A stretch of 64,000 bases of DNA, from NCBI RefSeq assembly GCF_000473365.1, contig NZ_KI421517.1, forward strand, positions 1,261,363 to 1,325,362. The letters run 5' to 3'. The position numbers were made by a program, and so were the translations under genes. The stretch is from Adhaeribacter aquaticus DSM 16391. Lineage in GTDB: Bacteria > Bacteroidota > Bacteroidia > Cytophagales > Hymenobacteraceae. The notes beneath the pieces were generated by a model that saw nothing but the letters and a program-made list of their open reading frames with translations, did not search any database and was not told where the DNA came from. Shown here piece by piece: positions 1 through 7,939 of this stretch (positions within the stretch are counted from its first letter, which is position 1; every line of letters starts with the position of its first letter).

Positions 1-311
1 CCTTGCTTCATCCGGACCATATACGCCCGGAATACTTTATGATCCAGGTTGAGACCATTTTCAAAATAACCTATGGCACAACTTCCCGATTGAATGAGCA
101 GGATGATATAATTTACCGATTGTGCGTCAAGATCGGGATGTTTAATAGGGTCGGGTAAGGTGATGGGTAACCGAAAATGTACCAGCTCCTTTTGATTACC
201 ATCCATAATGCTTAAGCGATGTTTCTCGTAGTCGTACGTCCAGGGAAAGGCAGAATATTTAATTTTTTGTACAAGGTGTAAGGAAGCTTCCCGGGATAAA
301 AAGCGATTCAT
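1..311 (-). CDS. VLRF1-like peptidyl-tRNA release-factor-family protein, N-terminal 103 residues (3' end outside window)
   Basis: An open frame starts at ATG 311 (MNRFLSREASLHLV...) and runs without a stop to the left edge, so only the first 103 residues are seen. The end of the visible part reads SCAIGYFENG then AYMVRMKQG. A hydrophobic strand with a G-Y/F-F-E turn, followed by a Y-x-V-R-x-K-Q-G stretch, is the hallmark of the VLRF1 fold (Vms1-like release factor; bacterial homologues are proposed to cleave peptidyl-tRNA on stalled ribosomes). In that family the K-Q-G is followed by the G-x-x-Q catalytic loop, which lies just beyond the window. Family assignment rests on this motif only. No signal peptide is present, so the protein is cytoplasmic. 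Confidence 0.55.
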   Translation of the reverse strand, partial: MNRFLSREASLHLVQKIKYSAFPWTYDYEKHRLSIMDGNQKELVHFRLPITLPDPIKHPDLDAQSVNYIILLIQSGSCAIGYFENGLNLDHKVFRAYMVRMKQ

Positions 312-577
312 GATTTAAGCTAAGCTGGTTTATTCTAACCCCTGTACGAAACTAGACTGTATTAGGCAACGAATGAAATTACAATTAATCTGAAGGTTGT
401 GTAATTAGGAGTATTTTACCTTTTAATAAATAAAATTTAATCCGAAAAAAGCGAAAAGAATCGAATAATAATAGAGGTATTTCCTGACCTACCTTTCCGG
501 TTGTAATCAGTACTTCTTTTTTCCAGGGACCACATTAGTAAGTTTTCGAAAAAATAATTATCAAAGGTTATTTTTAG

Positions 578-1825
578 TTAATGTAGATCGTGTACAACAG
601 CCAAGGCTTTTTCTATCTCTTCAGGAGTATTAATTATACCGGGTGTAAACCGGGCATAGCTGGTTTTGTACGGCGACGCAGTAGCTATTATTTTTTTATC
701 CAGTAATGCCTGCACTACTTCTGGTGTTGTTTTTCCTTTTATTTCAAACGAAATAATACCTGCCGATAAATGATCTTGCAGCGGCGTATGTAATTTTACA
801 TGAGGCATAGCGGCTAAGCCTTCTTTGCAGTAGCGGTTAAGTTCGTGTACCCGGGCATATACCCGCTTCTTGCCAATAGTCTCCATAAATTCAAAAGCTT
901 CTTTTAAAGCCCAACGGCACTCCAAGGAATGAAAACCACCGGGTGTCATTTCTTTGCCGCTATTTTTTTCCGGACGTTTTTGTTCTTCAATTACCATGTC
1001 CATTGTTTCGGTAAAGCTGGGTATTACCGGCGTTACTGCTTGCCAGGCTTCGCTGGTAGCAACCACAATACCGGTGCCTCGTGGTCCGTATAACCATTTA
1101 TGACAACCCGAAATAAAGAAATCGCAGTTTAATTCCGGGAAAGTATCTGTTTCAATGCCAAAGCCATGTACGCCATCTACCAGGAAAATAATTTTGTTTC
1201 TTTCGTCGCGGTTCTGATTTATCTGAGCTATGGCTTTACCAATTTTGGCAATTGGGATTTTAAGACCAGTGCTGGAGTGCACCCAGGTTAAACCTACTAC
1301 CCGTGTTTGCTCTTTTATTTCTCTTACTACCGATTCTACTATTTCCTCTTCGCTTACGTAAGTTAGGTCCTTATATAAATTTATTTTTCGGTAGCTGGCA
1401 CCCGTACGTTTGGCTGCCCAATAAATAGATTCATGGTGCGAATAATGATCGTTAAAAGAAGTTAATATTTCCTGCCCGGGTTGTACGTTTAAGGCCGTAT
1501 ATAATAAACCTAGGCCCATTGTAGTACTATCAGTTATGGCAATATTATCCGGATTATCTGCTTGCAGATACCGTGCTGCCGCTCTCCGGACTTCCTGCAT
1601 GTTTTCATTTTCATGGTCGAGGGTATAAATCACCGGATTTTCATCCAAAGCGCGTCGATGCTTCTCAATAGCCTGTCGCACTGGTTTGGGAATGGATGCT
1701 ATAAACTGAGAAGCGCCCAAATGAAGATGGGTTGGGCTTAAATTAAACTGGTGTCTTACGCTTTCCCAATAATATTCTTTAGTAGGGGCATTATTATTGT
1801 TTACTCTCTCCTCTCTTACTGCCAT
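578..1825 (-). CDS. Class V aminotransferase (PLP-dependent, isopenicillin-N-epimerase/cysteine-desulfurase fold)
   Basis: This 415-residue protein has the class V fold-type I PLP core. The cofactor-binding region is visible as TDSTTMGLGLLYTAL (98-112), an aspartate in FLVDGVHGFG (D217, with H220) and the Schiff-base lysine K243 in SGCHKWLYGPRGTG. The closest general relatives are isopenicillin N epimerase-like or selenocysteine-lyase-like enzymes. It lacks the cysteine loop I would expect of a clear SufS, so cysteine desulfurase activity is not implied. The substrate cannot be read from the sequence. No signal peptide is seen, so it is cytoplasmic. It stands alone: its neighbours are 266 bases downstream and a divergent gene 394 bases upstream. 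Confidence 0.85.
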   Translation of the reverse strand: MAVREERVNNNNAPTKEYYWESVRHQFNLSPTHLHLGASQFIASIPKPVRQAIEKHRRALDENPVIYTLDHENENMQEVRRAAARYLQADNPDNIAITDSTTMGLGLLYTALNVQPGQEILTSFNDHYSHHESIYWAAKRTGASYRKINLYKDLTYVSEEEIVESVVREIKEQTRVVGLTWVHSSTGLKIPIAKIGKAIAQINQNRDERNKIIFLVDGVHGFGIETDTFPELNCDFFISGCHKWLYGPRGTGIVVATSEAWQAVTPVIPSFTETMDMVIEEQKRPEKNSGKEMTPGGFHSLECRWALKEAFEFMETIGKKRVYARVHELNRYCKEGLAAMPHVKLHTPLQDHLSAGIISFEIKGKTTPEVVQALLDKKIIATASPYKTSYARFTPGIINTPEEIEKALAVVHDLH

Positions 1826-2219
1826 ACAAGTTATACTATTTTTAAAAGTTTTAGACTGCTTTAAATTTTATACTCTAATAATTCACTTCTTGATACTATG
1901 ATTATTAATCAGGGAGATTAAAAACTTTTGAAATTTACGATAGAGCTGAAAGGCGGTTTATCTGATAAATACTGAAACTGAAAATTAAATACGGACAGCA
2001 GCAACTAAAAATTTTGAAATAAAGGCTGTAAATAAAAGTATAAAATAAGATTTTAGTTTCAGGGGTTAAAACAACTTGAATTAATATAAATTAGGTTGGG
2101 CAAAAAATTTTCTTAAGCTTTAGCTTACGTGTACTTTTAGCACAAACAGGTTTGGAAAAGCAGCCTATATACAACACCTCCCGTAGCTGCGCGTACTAAT
2201 AGGCTAAATACTATAAGAC
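1826..2219. other. Divergent intergenic region, 394 bases
   Basis: AT-rich spacer between the outward-facing aminotransferase (minus) and SpoIIAA-like gene (plus), so it should hold both promoters. I found no open frame with protein-like codon use, no clear Bacteroidota -7 box (TAnnTTTG) in a sensible position and no strong hairpin. Confidence 0.6.
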
Positions 2220-2582
2220 ATGATTGCTAACCTAGAAACAGACCGAGAAGATTTAGTAGCCATTCGGTTAACCGGAACTTTAGTTAAAGAAGATTATAAC
2301 CAGCTGATACCGGTGCTTGAAAGCAAAATAAATCAATTTGGGAAAATTGATTTATACTGGGAAATGGATCACGCTGATGGGTGGGAGCCTGCAGCACTAT
2401 GGGAAGATATCAAGTTTGATATAAAGCATATTAACAGTTTCCGGAAAGTAGCAATTGTAGGCGATAAAAAATGGGAAGAACTTATTGCTAACCTGATAAA
2501 GCCTTTTACTACGGCCGAAATAAGTTATTTTGATACATCTCAAAAAGAAGAAGCCTTTATTTGGGTAGGTTTAAAAGTTTAG
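2220..2582 (+). CDS. SpoIIAA-like (STAS/SEC14-type) protein
   Basis: The protein has 120 residues. The pattern of an N-terminal strand pair (VAIRLTGTLVKEDYNQLIPVL), a central IDLYWEMDHADGWEPAALWEDIKFD segment, a FRKVAIVGDKKWEE strand-helix and a C-terminal AEISYFDTSQKEEAFIWV is characteristic of the SpoIIAA-like family, a stand-alone STAS/SEC14-type fold. Members are small cytoplasmic proteins thought to bind lipid or protein partners; none has a well-defined reaction. The conserved serine phosphorylated in true SpoIIAA anti-anti-sigma factors is not obvious, and no anti-sigma kinase lies nearby, so a sigma-switch role is not supported. Confidence 0.8.
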   Translation: MIANLETDREDLVAIRLTGTLVKEDYNQLIPVLESKINQFGKIDLYWEMDHADGWEPAALWEDIKFDIKHINSFRKVAIVGDKKWEELIANLIKPFTTAEISYFDTSQKEEAFIWVGLKV

Positions 2583-2593
2583 TTTTTCCACAG

Positions 2594-2641
2594 CTATCGT
2601 TCGGTACGGAGGGGTCTGTTGCTACCGATATAGTTTTTTTT
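2594..2641 (+). terminator. Probable intrinsic terminator after the SpoIIAA-like gene
   Basis: An imperfect hairpin (tatcg...ggta against taccgata) is followed directly by a run of T residues at 2634-2641. It sits 12 bases after the stop codon of the plus-strand gene and before the convergent monooxygenase. Confidence 0.45.
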
Positions 2642-2693
2642 GTGCCAGAATAATTACCTGCTATCTATCCGGAAAATTATTAAATTGATACTA

Positions 2694-3830
2694 CTAATAA
2701 TCAACCTCGTAAAGTTTTTTAAGTTGGTTATACTTAACAAACTTTGGTATCAGGGGCATAAGCTGGTTGCGTAAGGTTATTAAAAGTTTATTTTGGAGTT
2801 GAGCTAATTGTCCTACCCGGTAAGAATTATTAATAATCCATTGCGTACGGTCTTTGCGGAGCCGTTCAAAATGTTTAGCAGCTTCGCTAAAGGTAGGTTG
2901 TGCTTGTATTTGTTTGGCCAATACCCACGCATCTTCAATAGCCTGACAAGCCCCCTGCCCCAGGTTAGGCGTGGTAGCATGACTGGCATCGCCAATAAGT
3001 ACTATGTTCCCAAAAGCATACTGTGCCAGGTTAGGTAAATCGCAGATGTCGTTCCAGATGAGGGACGTGTGGTAGGAACTTTCCAGGATTTGCGGAATTG
3101 GCGCATGAAAATCATGAAATAATTTTAATAAGTCTGGTGCGGTATAATGTTTTAAAGCCGAATTATTTTCTTCGGCATTTACGCAGGCAAACCAATAAAT
3201 CTTATTTTGCGGCAAGGGCGCTATACCAAAACGGCCCTTGGCACCCCACGTTTCTGTAGCTTGATTCAGGGATATTCCAGGGTTTTCGATTACTGCCCGC
3301 CAACAGGTATAGCCGGCATAGCGGGGGCGCACCCGGGGTAATAATTTCTGCCGGATTGGGGAATGAATGCCATCCGCTACAATTAAATTATCCACTACTT
3401 CTGTTGTGCCATCCTCGAAATAAACTTTTACCCCAGTGGTATCTTGAATAACATTTATAGCTTTTTTATTCTTGTATAAAGAACTTAAGTCCACATGTTG
3501 CAGTAACTGGTGGTGCAAATCGGCGCGATGGATAATAAAATTGTCCAGGCCATACTGCTTGCTAATTTCCAGGCTATTAGTAGTATCAAGAATTTTCCCG
3601 TGCTGGTTTAGGATGGTTAAAGCATTTAAGCTACGGCCCGCAGCAATTAGATCCTCCGCAATACCCAATTTGCGAAATACTTTCATGGCGTTTGCGGCCA
3701 ATACAATACCGGCTCCTACTGGTTTTAACTCCGACGCCGCTTCGTAAATAACGGGTTCTATGCCTATTTGGCGCAGCGCAATGGCAGTAGAAAGTCCGGC
3801 AATGCCTGCTCCAATTATTCCTGTTTTCAT
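2694..3830 (-). CDS. FAD-dependent aromatic-type monooxygenase (UbiH/salicylate-hydroxylase fold)
   Basis: This 378-residue flavoprotein starts with the dinucleotide-binding fingerprint GIIGAGIAGLSTAIAL (4-19). The mid-protein strand VDNLIVADGIHSPIRQ is the group A monooxygenase DG motif, and the second FAD motif is GDASHATTPNLGQGACQAIE (280-299). Together these define a class A flavin monooxygenase that uses NAD(P)H and oxygen to hydroxylate an aromatic or quinone-like substrate. In Bacteroidota such proteins are also often annotated as TetX-like, but nothing here shows a drug substrate. It is cytoplasmic or membrane-peripheral, with no signal peptide, and is transcribed alone. Confidence 0.87.
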   Translation of the reverse strand: MKTGIIGAGIAGLSTAIALRQIGIEPVIYEAASELKPVGAGIVLAANAMKVFRKLGIAEDLIAAGRSLNALTILNQHGKILDTTNSLEISKQYGLDNFIIHRADLHHQLLQHVDLSSLYKNKKAINVIQDTTGVKVYFEDGTTEVVDNLIVADGIHSPIRQKLLPRVRPRYAGYTCWRAVIENPGISLNQATETWGAKGRFGIAPLPQNKIYWFACVNAEENNSALKHYTAPDLLKLFHDFHAPIPQILESSYHTSLIWNDICDLPNLAQYAFGNIVLIGDASHATTPNLGQGACQAIEDAWVLAKQIQAQPTFSEAAKHFERLRKDRTQWIINNSYRVGQLAQLQNKLLITLRNQLMPLIPKFVKYNQLKKLYEVDY

Positions 3831-4106
3831 GGCTTTACATGCTGTTTTGTAGGCACAAAAGTCAAACTAAAAAAGATTAATAAGATTAACCATTTTATGA
3901 TATTATGTATCGTGCAAATCAGATGAATTGTCTGCAGGTACGAAACCTTAATTAATTATCTGGTTTTGGTACCCGGCTTTGAATTAGGAAGAAATAGTTA
4001 TAGCTGTACCTATTAAATATTTATCTGCTTTGGTCTTTTCTGGTCCTGTTTTAATATACCTCTCTTGAATAATTTATTAGGTATCAGGAACCTTAAATGG
4101 TATATT

Positions 4107-4700
4107 TTATTCATCCAGAATTTGATAGCCTATAGGTTTGAAGGCATAATTATTAGACATTTCAGCAGAACAGGCCGTCATGCCTATCAATAAATCCATC
4201 TCGGCTTCCAGTATAATAAAATCGCCCGCTTTGCTCTTAGGAGGTAAAACTTTAATCTTACCGGTTGTGCCATCTACTGCTACGTTCATAAAAATATTAA
4301 AGCAGATCGGAATATCGTCGGGTTTAATTCCATGCTCTTTCAAGGCCTCACACAAATTACCAAAACAACCCCGGTGCGGTTGGGTATGTCCGTAAATAAT
4401 CCGGAAGGTATCGGCGCTGCAAGGCGTCAGTAAGAAATCGTGGCGACCTACGGTGTCTTCTACTAAGCGGAACATAATATTGCTCCTATTAGAATAAAAA
4501 GCGTGGCCTTTAGTCAAAAATATAGTATCGGCATAGTCAATGGTACGCCCAGAAGATAAATATTCCTTTTTATTATGAAGGTTATAGCAAATGAAATCAG
4601 ATACCTGTTCGCCTTCTATATCAAAAACCTGAAGCTTTTGCCCCTTACGCAGAATAAATGAATCGCCACTACGCGGCGGAATTAGAGTTAATTTTTGCAT
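4107..4700 (-). CDS. DUF1989 protein (urea carboxylase-associated / carboxyguanidine deiminase-like)
   Basis: The 197-residue protein has the DUF1989 signature: IPPRSGDSFILRKGQKLQV near the start, EGEQVSDFICYN (about 29-41), SGRTIDYADTIFLTKG, and a Cys/His-rich centre DFLLTPCSADTFR and HRGCFGNLCEALKEHG. Family members sit beside urea carboxylase. In guanidine-degrading bacteria, two of them form carboxyguanidine deiminase (CgdAB). This genome segment shows no urea or guanidine carboxylase. Its start overlaps the 3' end of the upstream N-hydroxylase-like gene by 32 bases, so the two are almost certainly co-translated. A role in processing a guanidino or hydroxyguanidino compound is inferred from that context. 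Confidence 0.85.
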   Translation of the reverse strand: MQKLTLIPPRSGDSFILRKGQKLQVFDIEGEQVSDFICYNLHNKKEYLSSGRTIDYADTIFLTKGHAFYSNRSNIMFRLVEDTVGRHDFLLTPCSADTFRIIYGHTQPHRGCFGNLCEALKEHGIKPDDIPICFNIFMNVAVDGTTGKIKVLPPKSKAGDFIILEAEMDLLIGMTACSAEMSNNYAFKPIGYQILDE

Positions 4701-5367
4701 GGTTAAGGTTTAACGGGCATTGCCAACTGGTACCGTATTGCTTGCCGCTGTATTGGTACACTTCAGAAGCTTCGCCATAATTTTTAAGCATTGGATTTAT
4801 AGAACCGGAAAGCGCAATGTCTCGTTTTCTTACAATATTTTGGATTTTATTATAATTTCCCATATCCCGCATTTGTTCAAATTGGGCATGGGGGTTAAAT
4901 ACCAAAGCAGGATAGTTAAATCTGCGGGCAAGCCGGCTGCTGTCAGGATGTAAACCAATAATAAAAAATGCTTCTTCTTTTAAACTAAAACTAAAGTTAG
5001 CGGAACTTGGGTCTGCGTCAACGCGTGAGTCATAATTGTATTGGCGGGCATCTAGGTTTGCCAACGCCTGTAAACGTTGCCATATTAATTCTTCAAACTG
5101 GCTTTCTGTAATTTTTTCGGGTTGTTTAAAGATAATAACTGCACTATGAAACAGCTCTTCTGTATGCCGGAAATAGTCTACAAACTGGTATAGGAAATCT
5201 AATATTTGTGTATCGTCTTTGGGGCAAGCCATGTGGTCTACTACTAAATACTTTACCTGCTGGCGTGTTATGGCAGCACGAGCTGCTACACACGGAAAAT
5301 CTTTATTATTTAAAAAATCCTGATACAACTTTATAATATCTTCTGAATTCATCTTAAGGTAATCCAA
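4669..5367 (-). CDS. YqcI/YcgG-family heme-dependent N-hydroxylase-like protein (GntA-like)
   Basis: The protein has 232 residues. The conserved features I recognise are an N-terminal FPCVAARAA segment, the central FFIIGLHPDSSRLARRFNYP and PALVFNPHAQFEQMRD stretches, and a C-terminal GEASEVYQYSGKQY. These belong to the YqcI/YcgG family, now often named after GntA, the heme enzyme that N-hydroxylates pre-guanitoxin; relatives act on arginine-type guanidino groups. It is cytoplasmic. It is the first gene of a two-gene unit with the DUF1989 protein, with a 32-base overlap, so both should be made together. No other guanitoxin genes (methyltransferase, kinase) are in the window, so toxin production is not supported. 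The heme ligand cannot be named with confidence. Confidence 0.8.
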   Translation of the reverse strand: MDYLKMNSEDIIKLYQDFLNNKDFPCVAARAAITRQQVKYLVVDHMACPKDDTQILDFLYQFVDYFRHTEELFHSAVIIFKQPEKITESQFEELIWQRLQALANLDARQYNYDSRVDADPSSANFSFSLKEEAFFIIGLHPDSSRLARRFNYPALVFNPHAQFEQMRDMGNYNKIQNIVRKRDIALSGSINPMLKNYGEASEVYQYSGKQYGTSWQCPLNLNHAKINSNSAA

Positions 5368-5460
5368 TTTTGGACGCTTTAAGATGAAGTACGGAGGTAA
5401 TATATGTATCGTTGTTATAAATACGCAGTGGTTAATGCGGAGGGTCTTTAGTATAAAAAT

Positions 5461-5516
5461 AAAAAACAGGTAAGAAATGTAGGTTAATTAAGTTGTACAT
5501 TACTACCTGTCTTTTT
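5461..5516. terminator. Bidirectional-looking hairpin downstream of the SRPBCC gene
   Basis: The arms acaggtaagaaatgta (5466-5481) and tacattactacctgt (5496-5510) pair with two mismatches. The hairpin has an A-run on its left and a T-run on its right, so it can end transcripts in either direction. Its position after the minus-strand SRPBCC gene makes it that gene's terminator. Confidence 0.6.
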
Positions 5517-5541
5517 AGTGCCTTCTGAGAAGGGATTCCAT

Positions 5542-5925
5542 TTAATCCTCCTCGTAGAAATAAATTAAACTGCCAAAGTAAGCTTCGTCCCAGCCTGCTG
5601 TTATATCAGCAAAGGCTTCTGTCGGAATATTAGTGTGTTTTAATTCGGCAGAGGTTCCTTGTTTATGCGGATGCAGCTTAATGGTAACAATAGAAGGTTC
5701 CGGCTCATCGCCAAAATACCATTCCTGCACAATCTTTTTACCTTCTTCAAACTCCAGGTTTTTACCGGCAATGCTACCGCCAAACAGCTCAAACTCAGTG
5801 CCTGGTTCCGTACTCATAACCGCTTCTTCGCCCGACCAGGCCTGAATGGTGTTTGGATTTGTTAAGGCCTGGTAAACAATTTCCGGTTCGGCCGGTACGA
5901 TATAGTATTTTTTATAATCAGGCAT
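5542..5925 (-). CDS. SRPBCC-domain protein (AHSA1/START-like)
   Basis: This 127-residue single-domain protein opens with the AHSA1-type helix-grip signature VPAEPEIVYQALTNPNTIQAW, followed by strands such as TEFELFGGSIAGKNLEF, IVQEWYFGDE and GTSAELKHTNIP. It closes with a C-terminal helix. The SRPBCC fold forms a hydrophobic pocket and occurs in stress-related or Hsp90-activator-like proteins; no enzyme motif is present. It is cytoplasmic and transcribed alone. It is slightly shorter than typical AHSA1 family members (about 140-150 residues), mainly because the C-terminal helix is short. Confidence 0.8.
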   Translation of the reverse strand: MPDYKKYYIVPAEPEIVYQALTNPNTIQAWSGEEAVMSTEPGTEFELFGGSIAGKNLEFEEGKKIVQEWYFGDEPEPSIVTIKLHPHKQGTSAELKHTNIPTEAFADITAGWDEAYFGSLIYFYEED

Positions 5926-5991
5926 ACATTTAAAGTTTTAAGTGCTGCTAATTACGTAAAATATCTGCTGGGTATCCTTAAATTCTGATAA

Positions 5992-6020
5992 AAAAGGTGC
6001 AGTTAGTTACTACACCTTTT
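5992..6020 (-). terminator. Intrinsic terminator after the DinB gene
   Basis: The arms aaaaggtgcagt (5992-6003) and actacacctttt (6009-6020) pair with a single mismatch over 12 positions around a 5-base loop. The hairpin lies immediately downstream of the minus-strand DinB-family stop codon. Run-on A residues on the plus strand supply the U-tract. Confidence 0.7.
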
Positions 6021-6023
6021 AAC

Positions 6024-6575
6024 TTAAGCCAGGTGACGTTTAGCCTGCAGCATATGCCGTTGGTTATGGGCAATTAAAAATTGGAAAACATCACCTAAGC
6101 GTAATTTGAGCCATTTAGCAATGGAAACGGGCACTTTAATTTTATTTAAATCTGCCGTACGGGCTTTTTTCAAATAGCCAATCAGTTCTTCCTGTTGCTG
6201 AATAAATTCGGCTATTACAGCATGGGCATCTAACGCTGGTGCCGGCGAGTAATCTTTAAAAGCTTTATATCTTTTTTGGTTTGTTGCCGGGTCCATCATC
6301 CGGGTAAAATAGCTGCCCAGCCAAGTGCTGGTAAAGGTATCCTGGTTTGGCTGGTTGGCCTGATGTATAAAGCCTTTTTTTATTTGAGGCAAATAATATT
6401 GGCCATAAGCATTCAGGTGTTGCAGGCATTGAGCAATGCTCCACCCGCCGTCTGTTGCGGGCTTAAGCAGCGTTGCTTCAGGGGCATTCTGGTAAACCCG
6501 GATGGCCTCTTGCAGGTGGCTCTCCACCTGGTTCTCCAGCCTATCGAGCAGGTGATATTTATTTACAGTATCCAT
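6024..6575 (-). CDS. DinB-family (YfiT-like) metal-binding four-helix protein
   Basis: The protein has 183 residues with the DinB/YfiT layout: helix 1 DRLENQVESHLQEAI, the WSIAQCLQHL motif with H53, and a C-terminal LIAHNQRHMLQAKRHL with H170 and H174. These three histidines are the usual metal-binding triad. Members are thiol S-transferases or uncharacterised metalloproteins induced by stress; the substrate is unknown here. It follows the DUF4345 gene after a single base (stop of one, then start of the next), so the two form an operon. Confidence 0.85.
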   Translation of the reverse strand: MDTVNKYHLLDRLENQVESHLQEAIRVYQNAPEATLLKPATDGGWSIAQCLQHLNAYGQYYLPQIKKGFIHQANQPNQDTFTSTWLGSYFTRMMDPATNQKRYKAFKDYSPAPALDAHAVIAEFIQQQEELIGYLKKARTADLNKIKVPVSIAKWLKLRLGDVFQFLIAHNQRHMLQAKRHLA

Positions 6576-6576
6576 T

Positions 6577-6996
6577 TTAATTTGCTAGTTGGGATAAAAC
6601 TATTTTCCGGCTTAAGTATAAAAGCAAGGCCGCTATCACAAAAAATATACTTTCGGTTATAAGCCATTGGGTGCCAAAAGCGCCTAGTGCTCCTTCGGTA
6701 TAAATGGTTACTATTCTGGATAAAGCATATAAACCCCAAAGCAGGCATAAGAAACCAAGGCCCAATTGCAGGTCTTGGCGTAGCAGGTAAAGCAATAATA
6801 GAAAAAGAGTGAGACCTACTCCTCCGTAAACACCCCGGATAGAGCTAAATGCATCGGGACTGGTAAGCTTAACCCCAACTAAATCCATAATTGCCTGCGG
6901 GCTGGCAAAAGCCATAACGCTAATTGATAATAAACTAAGGGCCGATAAAAGAATAAATCCCTGAGAAGCTACTTTTACTACTTTCTGTGTTTTCAT
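6577..6996 (-). CDS. DUF4345 integral membrane protein
   Basis: The 139-residue protein has four hydrophobic helices, about 11-33, 54-70, 76-96 and 112-128. It contains the family pattern ASPQAIMDLVGVKLTSPDAFSSIRGVYGG between helices 1 and 2. Function is unknown; family members are small inner-membrane proteins. It is one base upstream of the DinB gene and 73 bases downstream of a Crp/Fnr-type regulator on the same strand, which suggests a three-gene unit under that regulator. Confidence 0.8.
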   Translation of the reverse strand: MKTQKVVKVASQGFILLSALSLLSISVMAFASPQAIMDLVGVKLTSPDAFSSIRGVYGGVGLTLFLLLLYLLRQDLQLGLGFLCLLWGLYALSRIVTIYTEGALGAFGTQWLITESIFFVIAALLLYLSRKIVLSQLAN

Positions 6997-7069
6997 AATT
7001 CTCTGCTTTTAAGTACAGGACAAAGGTGGAACTGTGCGGCAGCATTATTCTTGGTAAATACCAAGATTT

Positions 7070-7654
7070 TCAGATTTTAACTTTATTAATTAATTTACTG
7101 AAATTGGTAGCTTCAATGCCCAGGTAATTGGCGAGGTATTTATGCGGCACCAACTGCAGAATATGCGGGCTACGTTTTAAGAGCTTCCGGAATTTCTCTT
7201 CCGACGAATAACATTGTAATTCCACCAGGCGCTCCAGTACACCAGCCAGCGAATACGAAAGTCCTTGCCTAATCATATTTTCGATGGCTGGCCGGGTAGC
7301 CATCAACTTTTCTAAATCGGAGTAGGCGGCCCGAAGAAATACGGAAGGTGTTAACGTTTCGTAAAAGTACCGCGATGGCTGTTGCAGCAACATGGAATCG
7401 AGTACTCCGCCAAATGAGGGCGCATAGGTAAAAACCAACGTAGCTTCCCGGCTTTGTTCATCGAAGTAATAAACACGCTGCACCCCCTCCACTACGAAAT
7501 ACAGGAACTTTTCTACGCTGTCGGTGGTGGTAATAACCTCTTTTCGCTTGGCCGAAAAAGGTTTCCAGATACCTTCTAATGCTACCCAGTCTTCATCGGG
7601 TAAAGCATAAATAGCAAATACCAGCTGTTTAAGTGCGGCTAAAGCATCGGGCAT
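7070..7654 (-). CDS. Crp/Fnr-family transcriptional regulator
   Basis: The protein has 194 residues. The N-terminal two thirds form a cyclic-nucleotide-binding-type beta roll (WVALEGIWKPFSAKRKEVI, FLYFVVEGVQRVYYFDEQ, TLVFTYAPSFGGVLDSMLLQ). A long dimer helix ending in LVELQCYSSEEKFRKLLK follows, then a C-terminal helix-turn-helix (VPHKYLANYLGIEATNFSKL). This is the usual Bacteroidota length and lacks the FNR cysteine cluster, so it is not an oxygen sensor of FNR type. The beta roll lacks an obvious R-S/T phosphate cassette, so cAMP binding is doubtful. It probably controls itself and the DUF4345-DinB genes behind it. Confidence 0.85.
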   Translation of the reverse strand: MPDALAALKQLVFAIYALPDEDWVALEGIWKPFSAKRKEVITTTDSVEKFLYFVVEGVQRVYYFDEQSREATLVFTYAPSFGGVLDSMLLQQPSRYFYETLTPSVFLRAAYSDLEKLMATRPAIENMIRQGLSYSLAGVLERLVELQCYSSEEKFRKLLKRSPHILQLVPHKYLANYLGIEATNFSKLINKVKI

Positions 7655-7939
7655 GGTAGTGTAAAAATAACATTTATATAGTATTCCCGGCTTTAAAATA
7701 CGAATTATCAGGCGAAGACTAAATTTATTATTTTCTCATCTGTTCTCTAAAATTATCCTGTGGGTTTTGGGTATGAAACAGAAAAGAAAAACTTTATTAA
7801 AGGGAGGATGAGCTGATCCGGCTTAGGAAGTATTTCTTAGATAGGTTAATTAATGAATAAGTAGATATACCTAAAAACAGATTACGTATTCTTAACTAAA
7901 ATAAGCAGGAAGCGTAAATAAAATTTCATAATTTATGCT

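Noticed and set aside
2694..3830. TetX-type tetracycline-inactivating enzyme
   Set aside because: Only general class A flavin monooxygenase motifs are seen; nothing points to a drug substrate.
6276..6662. Plus-strand frame of 128 codons
   Set aside because: It is antisense to DinB and DUF4345, both of which have clear family motifs.
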